Source: Arthrobacter sp. M4
Lineage (GTDB): Bacteria; Actinomycetota; Actinomycetes; Actinomycetales; Micrococcaceae
Length of the DNA: 64,000 nt
Assembly: GCF_020251205.1 (NCBI RefSeq)
Contig: NZ_JAIWYX010000015.1
Span: forward strand, 1 to 64,000
Reading direction: 5' to 3'
Part shown: positions 26,100 to 35,047 of the stretch, one piece after another
Layout: the number at the start of each line of letters is the position of its first letter
How positions within the stretch are numbered: the stretch's first letter is position 1
Made by a program: the position numbers and the translations under genes
The notes under the pieces: generated by a model
Told to the model about the DNA's origin: nothing
The model's input: the letters and a program-made list of their open reading frames with translations, nothing else
Databases searched by the model: none

Positions 26100-27485
26100 T
26101 CAGAAACCAGTTCCTGTGACACCCGGAATCCAGGAGGTTCCGGCCAGCGGCACGCGGGCCATGGCCGCCGACTCGATGGTTAGGGCCACGAGGTCCTCGG
26201 GCTCGAGGTTGTGCAGATGGGCCTTGCCGCAGGCCCGGGCGATGGTCTGGGCTTCCATGGTGAGCACTCGCAGGTAGTTGGCAATGCGCCGACCGCCCGT
26301 CACCGGGTCGAGCCGAGCCGAAAGCTCCGGGTCCTGGGTGCTGATGCCGGCGGGGTCGCGGCCGTCCTGGAAATCATCGTAGAAGCCGGCCGCAGAGCCG
26401 AGCCGAGCGTATTCCGCGGCGTAGCGGGGGCTGTTGTCACCCAGTGCAATAAGCGCCGCGGTACCGATCGCCACCGCGTCTGCCCCCAGGGCCATGGCCT
26501 TGGCCACGTCGGCTCCGGTGCGGATACCGCCGGACACGATGAGCTGGACCTTCCGGTGCATGCCTAGTTCCTGCAGGGCCTGCACTGCCTGCGGAATGGC
26601 GGCGAGCGTGGGGATGCCAACGTTTTCGATGAATACCTGCTGCGTCGCGGCCGTGCCGCCCTGCATGCCGTCCAGGACCACCACGTCGGCGCCCGACTTT
26701 ACCGCAAGCGCCGTGTCGTAGTAAGGACGGGACGCACCAATCTTGACGTAGATCGGCTTTTCCCAGTCGGTGATTTCACGGAGCTCGGCGATCTTGATCT
26801 CCAGGTCGTCGGGGCCGGTCCAGTCGGGGTGGCGGCAGGCAGAGCGCTGGTCGATGCCTATCGGCAACGTGCGCATCCCGGCGACGCGTTCTGTGATCTT
26901 CTGGCCGAGCAGCATGCCACCGCCGCCCGGCTTGGCGCCCTGCCCGAGAACCACTTCAATCGCGTCGGCCTTGCGGAGGTCGTCCGGGTTCATGCCATAA
27001 CGGGAGGGCAGGTACTGGTAGACGAGGTGCTTGGACTGGCCGCGCTCCTCCGGCGTCATGCCGCCGTCGCCGGTTGTTGTTGAGGTGCCGACGGCGCTGG
27101 CGCCGCGGCCCAAGGCCTCTTTCGCGTTGGCCGAAAGGGCGCCGAAGCTCATGCCGGCAATAGTCACCGGGGTCTCCAGGTGCAGCGGCTTGGAAGCGTA
27201 CCGGTCGCCGAGGACGACGTCGGTGCCGCACTTTTCGCGGTAGCCCTCCAGCGGGTAGCGGGACATGGAGGCGCCGAGGAACAGCAGGTCGTCGAAGTGT
27301 GGGACCTTGCGCTTGGCTCCCCAGCCGCGGATGTCGTAGATACCGGTTTCGGCGGCGCGCTGGATATCGGCGATTGTGGCTCGGTCGAAGGTGGCGGATT
27401 CGCGAAGGCCGAGCTCCGCGAGGTTGGATGCAGCGGGGGAGGGTACGGAGGCTGCCAGGGCGTGGTCTGGGGCGGTGAGGGTCAT
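26100..27485 (-). CDS. mgsC: N-methylglutamate synthase subunit C-like (FMN-binding GltB domain)
   Basis: A 461-aa glutamate-synthase central domain standing alone as an FMN/Fe-S barrel. It includes TIAGMSFGALSANAKEALGRGASAVGTST, GQGAKPGGGGMLLGQKI, YVKIGASRPYYDTALAVKSGADVVVLDG and IVSGGIRTGADVAKAMALGADAVAIGT. In methylotrophs this is MgsC (also GlxD-like), forming N-methylglutamate from methylamine-derived gamma-glutamylmethylamide. It is 9 bp downstream of the B-like subunit and last of the four-gene set. A housekeeping GltB would be ~1500 aa with all domains fused, so this is a split, specialised version. Confidence 0.82.
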   Translation of the reverse strand: MTLTAPDHALAASVPSPAASNLAELGLRESATFDRATIADIQRAAETGIYDIRGWGAKRKVPHFDDLLFLGASMSRYPLEGYREKCGTDVVLGDRYASKPLHLETPVTIAGMSFGALSANAKEALGRGASAVGTSTTTGDGGMTPEERGQSKHLVYQYLPSRYGMNPDDLRKADAIEVVLGQGAKPGGGGMLLGQKITERVAGMRTLPIGIDQRSACRHPDWTGPDDLEIKIAELREITDWEKPIYVKIGASRPYYDTALAVKSGADVVVLDGMQGGTAATQQVFIENVGIPTLAAIPQAVQALQELGMHRKVQLIVSGGIRTGADVAKAMALGADAVAIGTAALIALGDNSPRYAAEYARLGSAAGFYDDFQDGRDPAGISTQDPELSARLDPVTGGRRIANYLRVLTMEAQTIARACGKAHLHNLEPEDLVALTIESAAMARVPLAGTSWIPGVTGTGF

Positions 27486-27494
27486 GGCGGTCTC

Positions 27495-28220
27495 CTAGTA
27501 GGCGCTGGAGTTGTCGACGTGGAAGTTGTAGAGGGTGCGGGCCGAACCGTAGCGGGTGAAATCCGCGGGATCGTCGTCGCGTCCGGCGGCCTGCAGGAGC
27601 TCTGCAAGCTCAGCAAGGTGTACGGGACGCATCTCCTTCGCGATGCAGTCGGCACCGAGGGAAGCCACGGAACCCTTCACGTAAATGCGTGCTTCGTAAA
27701 TCGAGTCACCGAGGGCTTCGCCAGCGTCGCCACAGACCACCAGGCGGCCCGCCTGGGCCATGAACGCCGACATGTGGCCGATATTGCCGCCCACCACGAT
27801 GTCCACGCCCTTCATGGAGATGCCGCAGCGGGCGGAAGCATTGCCGCCGATCACCAAGAGGCCGCCGTGGGCCGTGGCCCCGGCCGACTGCGAGGCGTCG
27901 CCTTTCACGTGGACGGTGCCGGACATCATGTTCTCCGCCACGCCAACACCGGCGTTGCCATGGATGGTGATGCGTCCGTGCTGGTTCATTCCAGCTGCGT
28001 AGTAGCCGGCGTGGCCGTTGATGTCGACGTCGATTTCGGCGTTAATGCCGACAGCCAGACTGTGCTTTCCGCCGGGATGTTCCACGACGAACGACTCCCC
28101 GCCGGTGGCCTGGTGGATGGCTTTGTTGAGCGTGCGGACGTCGTCGAGCTTGAGGTCATAGACCTGGGGTGCGGTGGCCGCCGCTGAGGCGGCGGGAATG
28201 CTTTCGATTGTGGTTGTCAC
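27495..28220 (-). CDS. mgsB: N-methylglutamate synthase subunit B-like (GXGXG domain)
   Basis: A 241-aa protein equal to the C-terminal GXGXG beta-helix domain of glutamate synthase. It has repeated Gly-rich turns: GINAEIDVDINGHAGYYAAG, GNAGVGVAENMMSGTVHVKG, GNASARCGISMKGVDIVVGG. In the full-length enzyme this domain is structural and scaffolds the ammonia tunnel. Here it is a separate subunit between the A-like and C-like genes, as in mgsABC and glxBCD loci. Confidence 0.82.
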   Translation of the reverse strand: MTTTIESIPAASAAATAPQVYDLKLDDVRTLNKAIHQATGGESFVVEHPGGKHSLAVGINAEIDVDINGHAGYYAAGMNQHGRITIHGNAGVGVAENMMSGTVHVKGDASQSAGATAHGGLLVIGGNASARCGISMKGVDIVVGGNIGHMSAFMAQAGRLVVCGDAGEALGDSIYEARIYVKGSVASLGADCIAKEMRPVHLAELAELLQAAGRDDDPADFTRYGSARTLYNFHVDNSSAY

Positions 28221-28263
28221 GGAGGACTCCTTCTAAAAGTGTTGGCTGCTCAGGACCTGGCTC

Positions 28264-29172
28264 TCAGAGCGACCAGGTGTAGACCTTGCCGGGCTCAGGT
28301 TCGAAGATGCGGGCGTTCTCGATGCCGGGCAGTTCCGCGAGCGCCCGGAACTCGGAGGCCATGGCCACCCAGTCGTCAGTTTCGGCGATGATCGCCGGCT
28401 TGCAGGCGATGGGGTCGCGGACCACGGCCATGCTGTCCGCCGTCGTAACCACCAGCGTGTAGAAGCCGTCCAGGACCTTACCGAGGTTTACCAGCGCGGT
28501 CTCCAGGTCGTCGCCCTGTTCCAGCCGGTGGGCCACGTACCGCGCGCCCACCTCGGTGTCGTTCTCGGAATCGAACTCGACCCCCAGCCGCTTCAGCTCA
28601 CGCCGTACAGAAGCGTGGTTGGAGAAGGAGCCGTTGTGCACCAGGCAGAGATCATCCGCCACGGAGAAGGGGTGGGAGCCGCCAGCGGTCACCGCGGATT
28701 CGGTGGCCATACGGGTGTGGCTGACGGCCTGCGTGCCGTACATACCGTCCAGGCCGTGACGTTCCGCCACTTCCACGGGGTGGCCCACGCTCTTCATCAC
28801 GGTCACGCGCTCTCCCCTGCCGGCGACCACGACGCCGGGACTCGCCTTGACGACCGCACCGGCCAGTTCCGCGGCGGGCACCTCGGCTGAAACCAGTGTG
28901 GTGTCGCCGACTACCTTGACCTGGGACGCGGCGCCTTCCGGGAGGATTCCGGCGAGCAGTGCGTCGATCTCGGCTGAGCTAATGTCCAGGTCACCGCCAA
29001 GGAGGCTGAGCGTCGCAATGCCCTCGGTGTTGAGATCAGGGTTGTCATAGACGGCCAGGCCTGCGGAGTCCGGGCCACGGTCCACGATTTCGCAAAGCAT
29101 AGTGGAAAGCAGGGCGCCCATCTTTGGGCGCAGCTCCGGGTTCCGGAGCTGCAGGGCGGCGATTCCGCACAT
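28264..29172 (-). CDS. mgsA: N-methylglutamate synthase subunit A-like (class II amidotransferase)
   Basis: A 302-aa class II glutamine amidotransferase domain. It begins MCGIAALQL, so Cys2 becomes the N-terminal nucleophile. RMATESAVTAGGSHPFSVADDLCLVHNGSFSNHASVRREL is the substrate-binding loop. It corresponds to the N-terminal domain of glutamate synthase in stand-alone form. Within this island it would release methylamine from gamma-glutamylmethylamide (inference from the gmaS-mgsABC context). It is separated from the gmaS-like gene by 61 bp. Confidence 0.82.
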   Translation of the reverse strand: MCGIAALQLRNPELRPKMGALLSTMLCEIVDRGPDSAGLAVYDNPDLNTEGIATLSLLGGDLDISSAEIDALLAGILPEGAASQVKVVGDTTLVSAEVPAAELAGAVVKASPGVVVAGRGERVTVMKSVGHPVEVAERHGLDGMYGTQAVSHTRMATESAVTAGGSHPFSVADDLCLVHNGSFSNHASVRRELKRLGVEFDSENDTEVGARYVAHRLEQGDDLETALVNLGKVLDGFYTLVVTTADSMAVVRDPIACKPAIIAETDDWVAMASEFRALAELPGIENARIFEPEPGKVYTWSL

Positions 29173-29233
29173 GGTTGGTTCCTCTTCTGTTGTCGCTGGA
29201 TTCTGTTGTCGCTGGGGCGGTGGGTGTTGTTGC

Positions 29234-30610
29234 CTAGATGGCGGTCAGGTAGTGGTTCACTTCCCAGTCCGTGACCTGGTTGTGCCACTGGAAGAATTCG
29301 GTCTCCTTGGCGGAGGCGTAATAGCGGCCAACTGCTTCAGATGCGCTCAAGGCCGAGAGCATCACTGGATCCTGGCGGAGTTCCTGAACTGCGTGCAGCA
29401 GGGTAGGCGGCAAAGTGGCAGCATCTGGCTTTCGCTCGCCCGGACCACAGGGTGCCCCCGGGTCCAGCTCGCGTTGCATGCCGTCCAGGCCTGCAGCGAT
29501 CACGGCGGCCATCGCCAAGTAGGGGTTAGCTGAACCGTCCCCGGAGCGGAGTTCGATGCGGTGGGCGTCGGGCACGCGGATCATATGGGTTCGGTCATTG
29601 CCGCCATAGGAAGCCTTGTTAGTGGACCACGTCGCTCCGGACTCTGTGGTGGTCGCACCGGTGCGCTTGTACGAATTCACCGTGGGGGCAAGGAAGGCCT
29701 GGAGTGCGGGAGCGTGGTCAAGGATGCCGGCCAGGAAGCTATAGGCCGTCGCGGAGAGGCCGAGTCCGTGGCGGTCTTCGCCTGCGGATGGGAAAAGCTC
29801 GCCGCCGTCGGAGTCCCACAAGGACAAGTGGAAGTGCAGGCCGTTGCCCGTTCGGTTGGTGAAGGGCTTGGGCATAAAGGTGGCCACCATGCCGCGCTGT
29901 TCCGCGAAGACATTGAGCAAGTACCGTAGCGTGACCACGCGGTCCGCAGTCACCAGCGCGTCGTCGTAATCGAAGTTCTGCTCGAACTGGCCGGCGCCGT
30001 CCTCGTGGTCGTTGGCGTAGTTTCCCCAGCCCAGCTGGTTCATGACGTCCGAAACCTCGGTCAGGTGCTCGTACATGCGGGTTACCCCACGGGCGTCGTA
30101 GCAAGGGTGGGCGCCGTCATCCTTGGCGTCCGCCGTGGCGAGCGTGCCGTCGTCGTTCTTTTTCACGAGGTAGTACTCCACCTCGGCACCGGCCTTGGCC
30201 GTCATGTCCTTTTCCGCCAGGCGGGCCAGTGCCTCCTTGAGGATCACACGGGGCGCGAAGGGCCAGGGCTTGCCGTCCACGTAAGGATCGCAGTGGACCA
30301 GCGCGAGGCCTGGACGGACTGCGTCGAGTGGAGTGAAACTTGCCGGGTCCGGCACGGCGCACAAGTCGCCGTCCTGCGGGTTTTGCCCCATCAAACCGGC
30401 CGCATAGCCAGCGAAACCGAGCTTTCCGGCCTCGAGTTCAGCGATCGCGGAAACCGGCACCAACTTGGCGCAGGGTTTGCCGTTCATATCCACAAAGGTG
30501 GCCAGGATGAACCTGGTGCCATGGGCAGCAGCGAGCTCAGCCAGCGGCGAGGCGGCTGGTTGAGGGAAGTCAGCGAGGACTTCTGAGGGGTCCGATACGA
30601 GTGCTGTCAT
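29234..30610 (-). CDS. gmaS: Gamma-glutamylmethylamide synthetase-like (type III GS family)
   Basis: A 458-aa protein with the glutamine synthetase fold: AEVEYYLVKK in the ATP/metal site, NDHEDGAGQFEQNF, MPKPFTNRTGNGLHFHLSLWD, NSYKRTGATTTESGATWSTN and RIELRSGDGSANPYLAMAA. The NDHED...QFE and FMPKPF segments match GlnT/GmaS enzymes rather than housekeeping GlnA. No adenylylation-tyrosine motif is apparent. GMAS joins glutamate and methylamine with ATP. It is first of the gmaS-mgsABC transcription unit and divergent from the dmm-type genes. Confidence 0.85.
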   Translation of the reverse strand: MTALVSDPSEVLADFPQPAASPLAELAAAHGTRFILATFVDMNGKPCAKLVPVSAIAELEAGKLGFAGYAAGLMGQNPQDGDLCAVPDPASFTPLDAVRPGLALVHCDPYVDGKPWPFAPRVILKEALARLAEKDMTAKAGAEVEYYLVKKNDDGTLATADAKDDGAHPCYDARGVTRMYEHLTEVSDVMNQLGWGNYANDHEDGAGQFEQNFDYDDALVTADRVVTLRYLLNVFAEQRGMVATFMPKPFTNRTGNGLHFHLSLWDSDGGELFPSAGEDRHGLGLSATAYSFLAGILDHAPALQAFLAPTVNSYKRTGATTTESGATWSTNKASYGGNDRTHMIRVPDAHRIELRSGDGSANPYLAMAAVIAAGLDGMQRELDPGAPCGPGERKPDAATLPPTLLHAVQELRQDPVMLSALSASEAVGRYYASAKETEFFQWHNQVTDWEVNHYLTAI

Positions 30611-30838
30611 CGTTCGTCCAATCTTTCCATAAAGTGTTCCCTGTCAGGAAACTGCGTTGAATACAGTTACTCATGCGCCGTGTTTCCAGACAACGCCCCT
30701 CATGTAAAAAGCGTGTTTCAAGTCTTCGCAAGCAGCGGCAACGCGGAATTAACCGGCGCGAAACCCAAAACCGTTCACCAACAGTGATTGTTGTTTCATA
30801 ACAGTGATCGATCTACGAGCATGCGGAGGCAGCACATT
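30611..30838. promoter_or_regulatory. Divergent control region of the methylated-amine island
   Basis: A 228-bp region between the gmaS-like gene and the cupin gene. It contains two 11-bp direct repeats, aacagtgattg (30780-30790) and aacagtgatcg (30800-30810), spaced exactly 20 bp, 29 bp before the cupin start. Farther up, cgtgtttc occurs at 30679 and 30712. Both sets look like binding sites on one DNA face; the XRE-cupin protein is a candidate binder (inference). Confidence 0.5.
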
Positions 30839-31219
30839 ATGGACAGCACATTGATGGGAACCCTGACCACGGCCGGGGCTATCCACAAGGTCGAAGCCGG
30901 CCACAGCGGGTTGCCAAGCATGAACATCGCGGGGACGGAGGCGTTCATCGGCGATTCCCTCGCCAACCCTGCTGACTCGGTGATGTGTTCCGGGTTCTTC
31001 GAACTCAGGGCAAGCGAGCCCTTGGTTTACGAGTACACGTACGACGAGATGAAGCTTGTGGTGCAGGGCGAGTTCATCCTCACGGACATGGCCACGAATG
31101 AGACAACAGTCGCCAAGGAGCGCGACATCCTCTTCTTCCCCAAGGGCACCACGGTCAAGTTCGAGACGACCGACTATGCCCTGGGCTTCTTTGTTGGCGA
31201 CCGCACGTTTGCGCCCTGA
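30839..31219 (+). CDS. Small cupin protein of the dimethylamine monooxygenase operon
   Basis: A 126-aa single-domain EutQ-like cupin: EYTYDEMKLVVQGEFILTDMATNETTVAKERDILFFPKGTTVKFET. ATG 30839 follows GGAGGC at usable spacing; earlier in-frame starts overlap the direct repeats. It lies one base from the dmmA-like gene, so it belongs to the same operon. It may be an accessory or formaldehyde/folate-related subunit of the oxygenase; its exact role is not evident from sequence. Confidence 0.75.
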   Translation: MDSTLMGTLTTAGAIHKVEAGHSGLPSMNIAGTEAFIGDSLANPADSVMCSGFFELRASEPLVYEYTYDEMKLVVQGEFILTDMATNETTVAKERDILFFPKGTTVKFETTDYALGFFVGDRTFAP

Positions 31220-31220
31220 C

Positions 31221-31748
31221 ATGAAAGCCTTCAGCAGCGTCCCGGACAATGCTCCGCCTAAGCCACCGGGCCGCGCCACGGAATTCTTTGCGCTTTCTTT
31301 TGGGGAAGCGGGCAGGGCTGCGGCTACCGAGTGGCTCGCCCAGGCCAACTCCTCGGCGCAGCGGCGGCATGTGGTGGCCGAAGAAGCCAGCGACCATGCC
31401 CTGGCGACCCTTCGCGGCCACTTGCGTACCGCCGTCGTTGGCTTGCGGGTCTTGATTGCGGGGCCGGAGGCTGACGCCTACAAGGCGGCTGCAGTCGCCT
31501 GCGAGGCGGGACTCGTGCAAGAGGAACTGATTGTGGCGGTCACCAATCGCAACGCGAAGCGGGTCTTTTGTCCGCATTGCCGGACTGAAACCCGCACCGC
31601 CAAGGCGATTGGCGCCGTCGCTCCCTGTAACGGATGCGGCCGCCAACTGGAGATTTATCACCACTTTTCCCGCCGCACGGCAAGCTACCTGGGCTTCATG
31701 GCTGACGCGGAGGAGCCCCGGCCCGCTGCTCTGGGGGTGGTTGCATGA
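31221..31748 (+). CDS. dmmA: Dimethylamine monooxygenase subunit DmmA-like
   Basis: A 175-aa protein. The N-terminal ~110 residues are an alpha/beta domain with VVGLRVLIAGPEADAYKAAAVACEAGLVQEE. It is followed by a four-cysteine zinc-ribbon-like segment (C117, C120, C136, C139; CPHC...CNGC) and an HFSRRTASYLGF tail. This matches the family annotated with dimethylamine monooxygenases and heme-dependent oxidative N-demethylases. It follows the cupin by 1 bp and overlaps the reductase gene by 4 bp. Confidence 0.75.
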   Translation: MKAFSSVPDNAPPKPPGRATEFFALSFGEAGRAAATEWLAQANSSAQRRHVVAEEASDHALATLRGHLRTAVVGLRVLIAGPEADAYKAAAVACEAGLVQEELIVAVTNRNAKRVFCPHCRTETRTAKAIGAVAPCNGCGRQLEIYHHFSRRTASYLGFMADAEEPRPAALGVVA

Positions 31749-32725
31749 GCACGCCGTTGCTGACCGCGCCTCAGGTGGGAGTCCACCTTGACCTGGTGGT
31801 GGCCGATTCGAGCTATCAGGCTGCTGGCATCCGCGAGCTTGTGCTCCGCCATCCGGGACGAGCAATCTTGCCCAGCTTTGCCCCGGGCAGCCATATCGTC
31901 ATCGAGTGCGAGGGGCATACCAATGCCTACTCGCTCACGGGCTCCGGCGATTTTCCAGAGGAGTATCGCATCTCAGTCCTGTACTGTCCGGACGGGCGCG
32001 GCGGCTCTGCGGCCGTTCACCGGCTGATGCACGGCGAGCAGGTGCGGGTGTCCGCGCCCCGAAGCGCCTTCCCGCCCGTGGCGAATGCCCGGCGCCACCT
32101 ACTCATTGCAGGCGGCATCGGCATCACGCCCATGGTCTCGCACCTTCGGGCGGCAGCGGAGTGGGGCCGCGACGCTGAGCTGCTGTATTCCTACCGACCC
32201 GGACAGGGCGCCCACCTCGCCGACGTTCAGGCATTGTGCGGCAGTTCGCCGGGGTTGTCCCTGAGCGAATTCACGAACCGGCGAAGCTTCCGGGCTGGAC
32301 TGGCTGAAGCACTTCGGCGGCAGCCGCTCGGCACGCACCTGTATGTTTGCGGCCCGCAGGCGTTTATGGACACGGTGATCGCCGAAGCCAGGGCGGCCTG
32401 CTGGCCGGAGTCCCGGCTGCATCTGGAAGCCTTCGGTTCCGCGGAACTCGACGCCGGACGGCCTTTTTCGGTGCGGCTGGGCCGCAGTGGCCGTTCAGTT
32501 GCGGTGCCGTCCGGGGTGTCGCTGCTGGATGCGCTGGACCGTGTTGGAGTCACCATGCCGAGGCTATGTCGCCAGGGCGTCTGCGGCGAGTGCGTTGTCC
32601 CGGTCAAGGCCGGGCGCCCCGAACACCGCGACCTTTTCCTCAGCGATGCCGAGAAATCAGCGAACTCCGCCATCATGTGCTGCGTCTCCCGCAGCCTGGA
32701 CCCAGAACTGGAGCTGGATCTATGA
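31745..32725 (+). CDS. dmmB: Phthalate-dioxygenase-reductase-type reductase, DmmB-like
   Basis: A 326-aa electron-transfer subunit. It has an FMN/FAD-binding barrel (~10-110, NAYSLTGSG), an NAD-binding domain (~115-235, LLIAGGIGITPMVSHLRAA, LYVCGPQAFMD) and a C-terminal plant-type 2Fe-2S domain (~240-326). The four ligand cysteines are in CRQGVCGEC plus a distal CC. It passes electrons from NAD(P)H to the heme demethylase subunit. It overlaps dmmA-like and dmmC-like genes by 4 bp each. Confidence 0.86.
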   Translation: MSTPLLTAPQVGVHLDLVVADSSYQAAGIRELVLRHPGRAILPSFAPGSHIVIECEGHTNAYSLTGSGDFPEEYRISVLYCPDGRGGSAAVHRLMHGEQVRVSAPRSAFPPVANARRHLLIAGGIGITPMVSHLRAAAEWGRDAELLYSYRPGQGAHLADVQALCGSSPGLSLSEFTNRRSFRAGLAEALRRQPLGTHLYVCGPQAFMDTVIAEARAACWPESRLHLEAFGSAELDAGRPFSVRLGRSGRSVAVPSGVSLLDALDRVGVTMPRLCRQGVCGECVVPVKAGRPEHRDLFLSDAEKSANSAIMCCVSRSLDPELELDL

Positions 32726-33669
32726 AGCGGTTCCCCTTCCCGTTTCCGCACGATGCCTACCGCTACAGCGCCAATATCGAACCGGCCCTGACACGCGCGG
32801 AAACGGCCGCTGGCGCCTGGGGCGACACCGTGCTGGAGGTCGACGGCGACTACCGCGTTGAGCTTGCCGAGCGGCGGGCCATCCTCCAATCAGACCCGAG
32901 CCGAATGGCCCTCTTGGACCACATGCGGCCGGCCGCCTGGGATGCCTTGGTGCTCCTCCTCGAAACGCTCGCCCAGCAATATCCCCGTGATATGGCTTTC
33001 GAGCGTTCGGGCAGATCGTGCCGCTGGGTCAACCGGCTACTCGATGAGGAGCGGGACTTCGTCCTGGGCGATGATTCCTCGCTCCCCGGCGGCCCGCTCG
33101 CCTACGCGTCCAGCCAGGTCCAGGAGGACATCGTCCTGCTGGACCAGCGGGAGGACGCGTTGTGGCTCGACGCCGGCGTGGTCACCTTCGCTGCCGACTG
33201 GTCCATGGGGTTCGACGTCGGCATGCGTTTCCTTGAGGTGCACGGCCCCGTCCCGCGCATCCACGAGGAACAGATCATCTCTAGGGCACAGCATTTCATC
33301 ATGCGTCTGCAGCCCGGCAGAAACTACCGCAGGACCAACTGGACCATGACCGTAGGCCGCCGCTTGGACACCTCCACCGAAACATACCCGGAATGGGGTC
33401 CGGACCGGGTGTCCATCGTGGACGATCCTGAGCTGCCCGAGCGGCTGCACCTTCGCGTCGAGGTTCAGCACCTCATTCGGTTGCCACGCTCGGGTGCCGT
33501 CATGTTCCTGGTCCGCACATACCTTGCCTCGCTGGCTGAAGTGGCCACGATTCCGGCCTGGCGCGATCGCCTCGGCAAGGTCCTGGCCGAACTCCCCCAG
33601 GACATGGCCGACTACAAGGGCATAAGCCGCTACCGGGAAGCCGCGTCGGACTGGCTGCTTGGCGTCTAA
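32722..33669 (+). CDS. dmmC: Heme-dependent oxidative N-demethylase alpha-type subunit (DUF3445), DmmC-like
   Basis: A 315-aa PAS-like heme protein of the DUF3445 family. It contains KRFPFPFPHDAYRYS at the start, VQEDIVLLDQR, the WSMGFDVGMRFLEVHGPVP segment and RTNWTMTVGRRLDT. Its homologue in Pseudomonas is the catalytic subunit that oxidatively demethylates dimethylamine, releasing formaldehyde. Context with reductase, DmmA-like and methylamine-assimilating genes supports a dimethylamine substrate (inference). An upstream in-frame extension overlaps the reductase gene and was rejected. Confidence 0.83.
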   Translation: MKRFPFPFPHDAYRYSANIEPALTRAETAAGAWGDTVLEVDGDYRVELAERRAILQSDPSRMALLDHMRPAAWDALVLLLETLAQQYPRDMAFERSGRSCRWVNRLLDEERDFVLGDDSSLPGGPLAYASSQVQEDIVLLDQREDALWLDAGVVTFAADWSMGFDVGMRFLEVHGPVPRIHEEQIISRAQHFIMRLQPGRNYRRTNWTMTVGRRLDTSTETYPEWGPDRVSIVDDPELPERLHLRVEVQHLIRLPRSGAVMFLVRTYLASLAEVATIPAWRDRLGKVLAELPQDMADYKGISRYREAASDWLLGV

Positions 33670-33734
33670 CTGCCCCAACCCCCGCAACCTATCCCATTCT
33701 CCCTCTCCCGTTTCGCATCCCGATTGGAGCTCCT

Positions 33735-35024
33735 ATGGACACTGGACATACCGCTTGGATCCTGGCCGCCGCAGCCTTGGTCTGTATTTTGATCCCCGCC
33801 CTTGCGCTCTTTTACGGAGGCATGGTGGGTTCCCGCCGCATCCTGAACATGATGATGATGTGCTTCGGCGGCGTCAGCGTCGTCGCCGTGTTGTGGGCGG
33901 TTTTCGGCTACTCGGCCGTGTTCGGCAACTCTGTGGGCGGACTTGGCCTGATTGGCGACGTCACTGAGTATTTGGGCCTGGACCAATTGCTGGCAGAAAA
34001 CCCGGATGCCCCTATTCCCGCTGCGCTGTTTGCCGCCTTCCAGCTTTTCTTCGCCGGCATCACCACGGCGATCATCGCGGGTGCAGCTGCAGGGCGCATG
34101 AAGTTCGGCGCGTGGATGCTGTTCGCCGGACTGTGGTCCACGCTTGTGTACCTGCCCGTTGCGCACTGGGTGTTCGCGCTGAGTTCCACCGACGGCGCTG
34201 TCATCGGCGGTTGGATCCTCAATGGCATCAAGGCCATCGACTTCGCCGGTGGGACCGCCGTGCACGTCAACGCCGGTGTTGCCGCATTGGCGCTCTCCTT
34301 GGTCCTGGGCCGCAGCGCGGGCTGGCCGCAGAGTGAGCACGTCCGGCCGCACAGCCGACCGCTGGTCCTGGTAGGTGCAGGGCTGCTCTGGGTTGGCTGG
34401 TTCGGTTTCAACGCCGGTTCAGCCCTGGCGGCAGGCAACTCTGCAGCCGTTGTCTTCCTCAACACCGCCGTCGCAGGCGCCGCTGCCCTGCTGGGCTGGA
34501 TCGCCGTCGAACGCCTCCGCCTTGGCCGGGCAAGCAGCGTTGGTGCGGCGTCCGGGCTGGTCGCTGGCTTGGTTGCGATCACGCCGGCCTGTGGCGCCGT
34601 GAGCCCGCTGGGTGCCATTGCCATCGGTGCAATTGCCGGAGCTGTCTGCTCCCTGGCGATCGAGTGGAAGTTCCGCCTTGGCTTCGACGACTCGTTGGAC
34701 GTGGTGGGCGTGCACTTGGTGGGCGGCGTGATCGGTACCTTGCTGATTGGGCTCTTCGCCACCGATGCCGCACCGAACAAGACGGCAGGGCTCTTCTATG
34801 GCGGCGGCTTTGAACTGCTGGGTGTGCAGACCTTGGCCACCGCGGCTGTGCTGGTGTACTCGTTCGTGGTCACGTGGATCACGGCAAAGATCGTCCAGGT
34901 CACGGTTGGTTTGCGGATCAAACCCGAGGAGGAGCTCCGCGGCATCGACATCGCGGCCCACGCCGAAGAGGCCTACCTCATCGACGAAGAGCCAGTGCAG
35001 CTGGGGTCGCCGTCACGAAGCTAA
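33735..35024 (+). CDS. amt: Ammonium (methylammonium) transporter
   Basis: A 429-aa Amt/Rh channel of 11 helices: WILAAAALVCILIPALALFYGGMV at the start, FFAGITTAIIAGAAAGRMKF, FAGGTAVHVNAGVAALALSLVLG with the first pore histidine, and VVGVHLVGGVIGTLLIGLFA with the second. The C-terminal tail is cytoplasmic. Amt proteins also carry methylammonium. It follows the dmmC-like gene by 65 bp on the same strand and is closed by a strong terminator, so it fits as the uptake arm of the island. Confidence 0.95.
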   Translation: MDTGHTAWILAAAALVCILIPALALFYGGMVGSRRILNMMMMCFGGVSVVAVLWAVFGYSAVFGNSVGGLGLIGDVTEYLGLDQLLAENPDAPIPAALFAAFQLFFAGITTAIIAGAAAGRMKFGAWMLFAGLWSTLVYLPVAHWVFALSSTDGAVIGGWILNGIKAIDFAGGTAVHVNAGVAALALSLVLGRSAGWPQSEHVRPHSRPLVLVGAGLLWVGWFGFNAGSALAAGNSAAVVFLNTAVAGAAALLGWIAVERLRLGRASSVGAASGLVAGLVAITPACGAVSPLGAIAIGAIAGAVCSLAIEWKFRLGFDDSLDVVGVHLVGGVIGTLLIGLFATDAAPNKTAGLFYGGGFELLGVQTLATAAVLVYSFVVTWITAKIVQVTVGLRIKPEEELRGIDIAAHAEEAYLIDEEPVQLGSPSRS

Positions 35025-35047
35025 GCAAGCTGCCCTATCTCGAGCCG

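Noticed and set aside
27180..28187. Long plus-strand open frame opposite the mgsB/mgsC-like genes
   Set aside because: The Gly/Val/His-rich translation is typical of antisense GC-rich DNA. The opposite strand encodes well-recognised domains.
26100..29172. Housekeeping glutamate synthase large subunit broken into three pieces
   Set aside because: Each piece is a complete domain with its own start and stop, in the separate-subunit order known from mgsABC/glxBCD loci, and a GmaS-like gene is attached. No frameshift remnants are visible.
29234..30610. Main glutamine synthetase GlnA
   Set aside because: Its motifs match the GlnT/GmaS group, it lacks an obvious adenylylation site, and it sits in the methylated-amine island.
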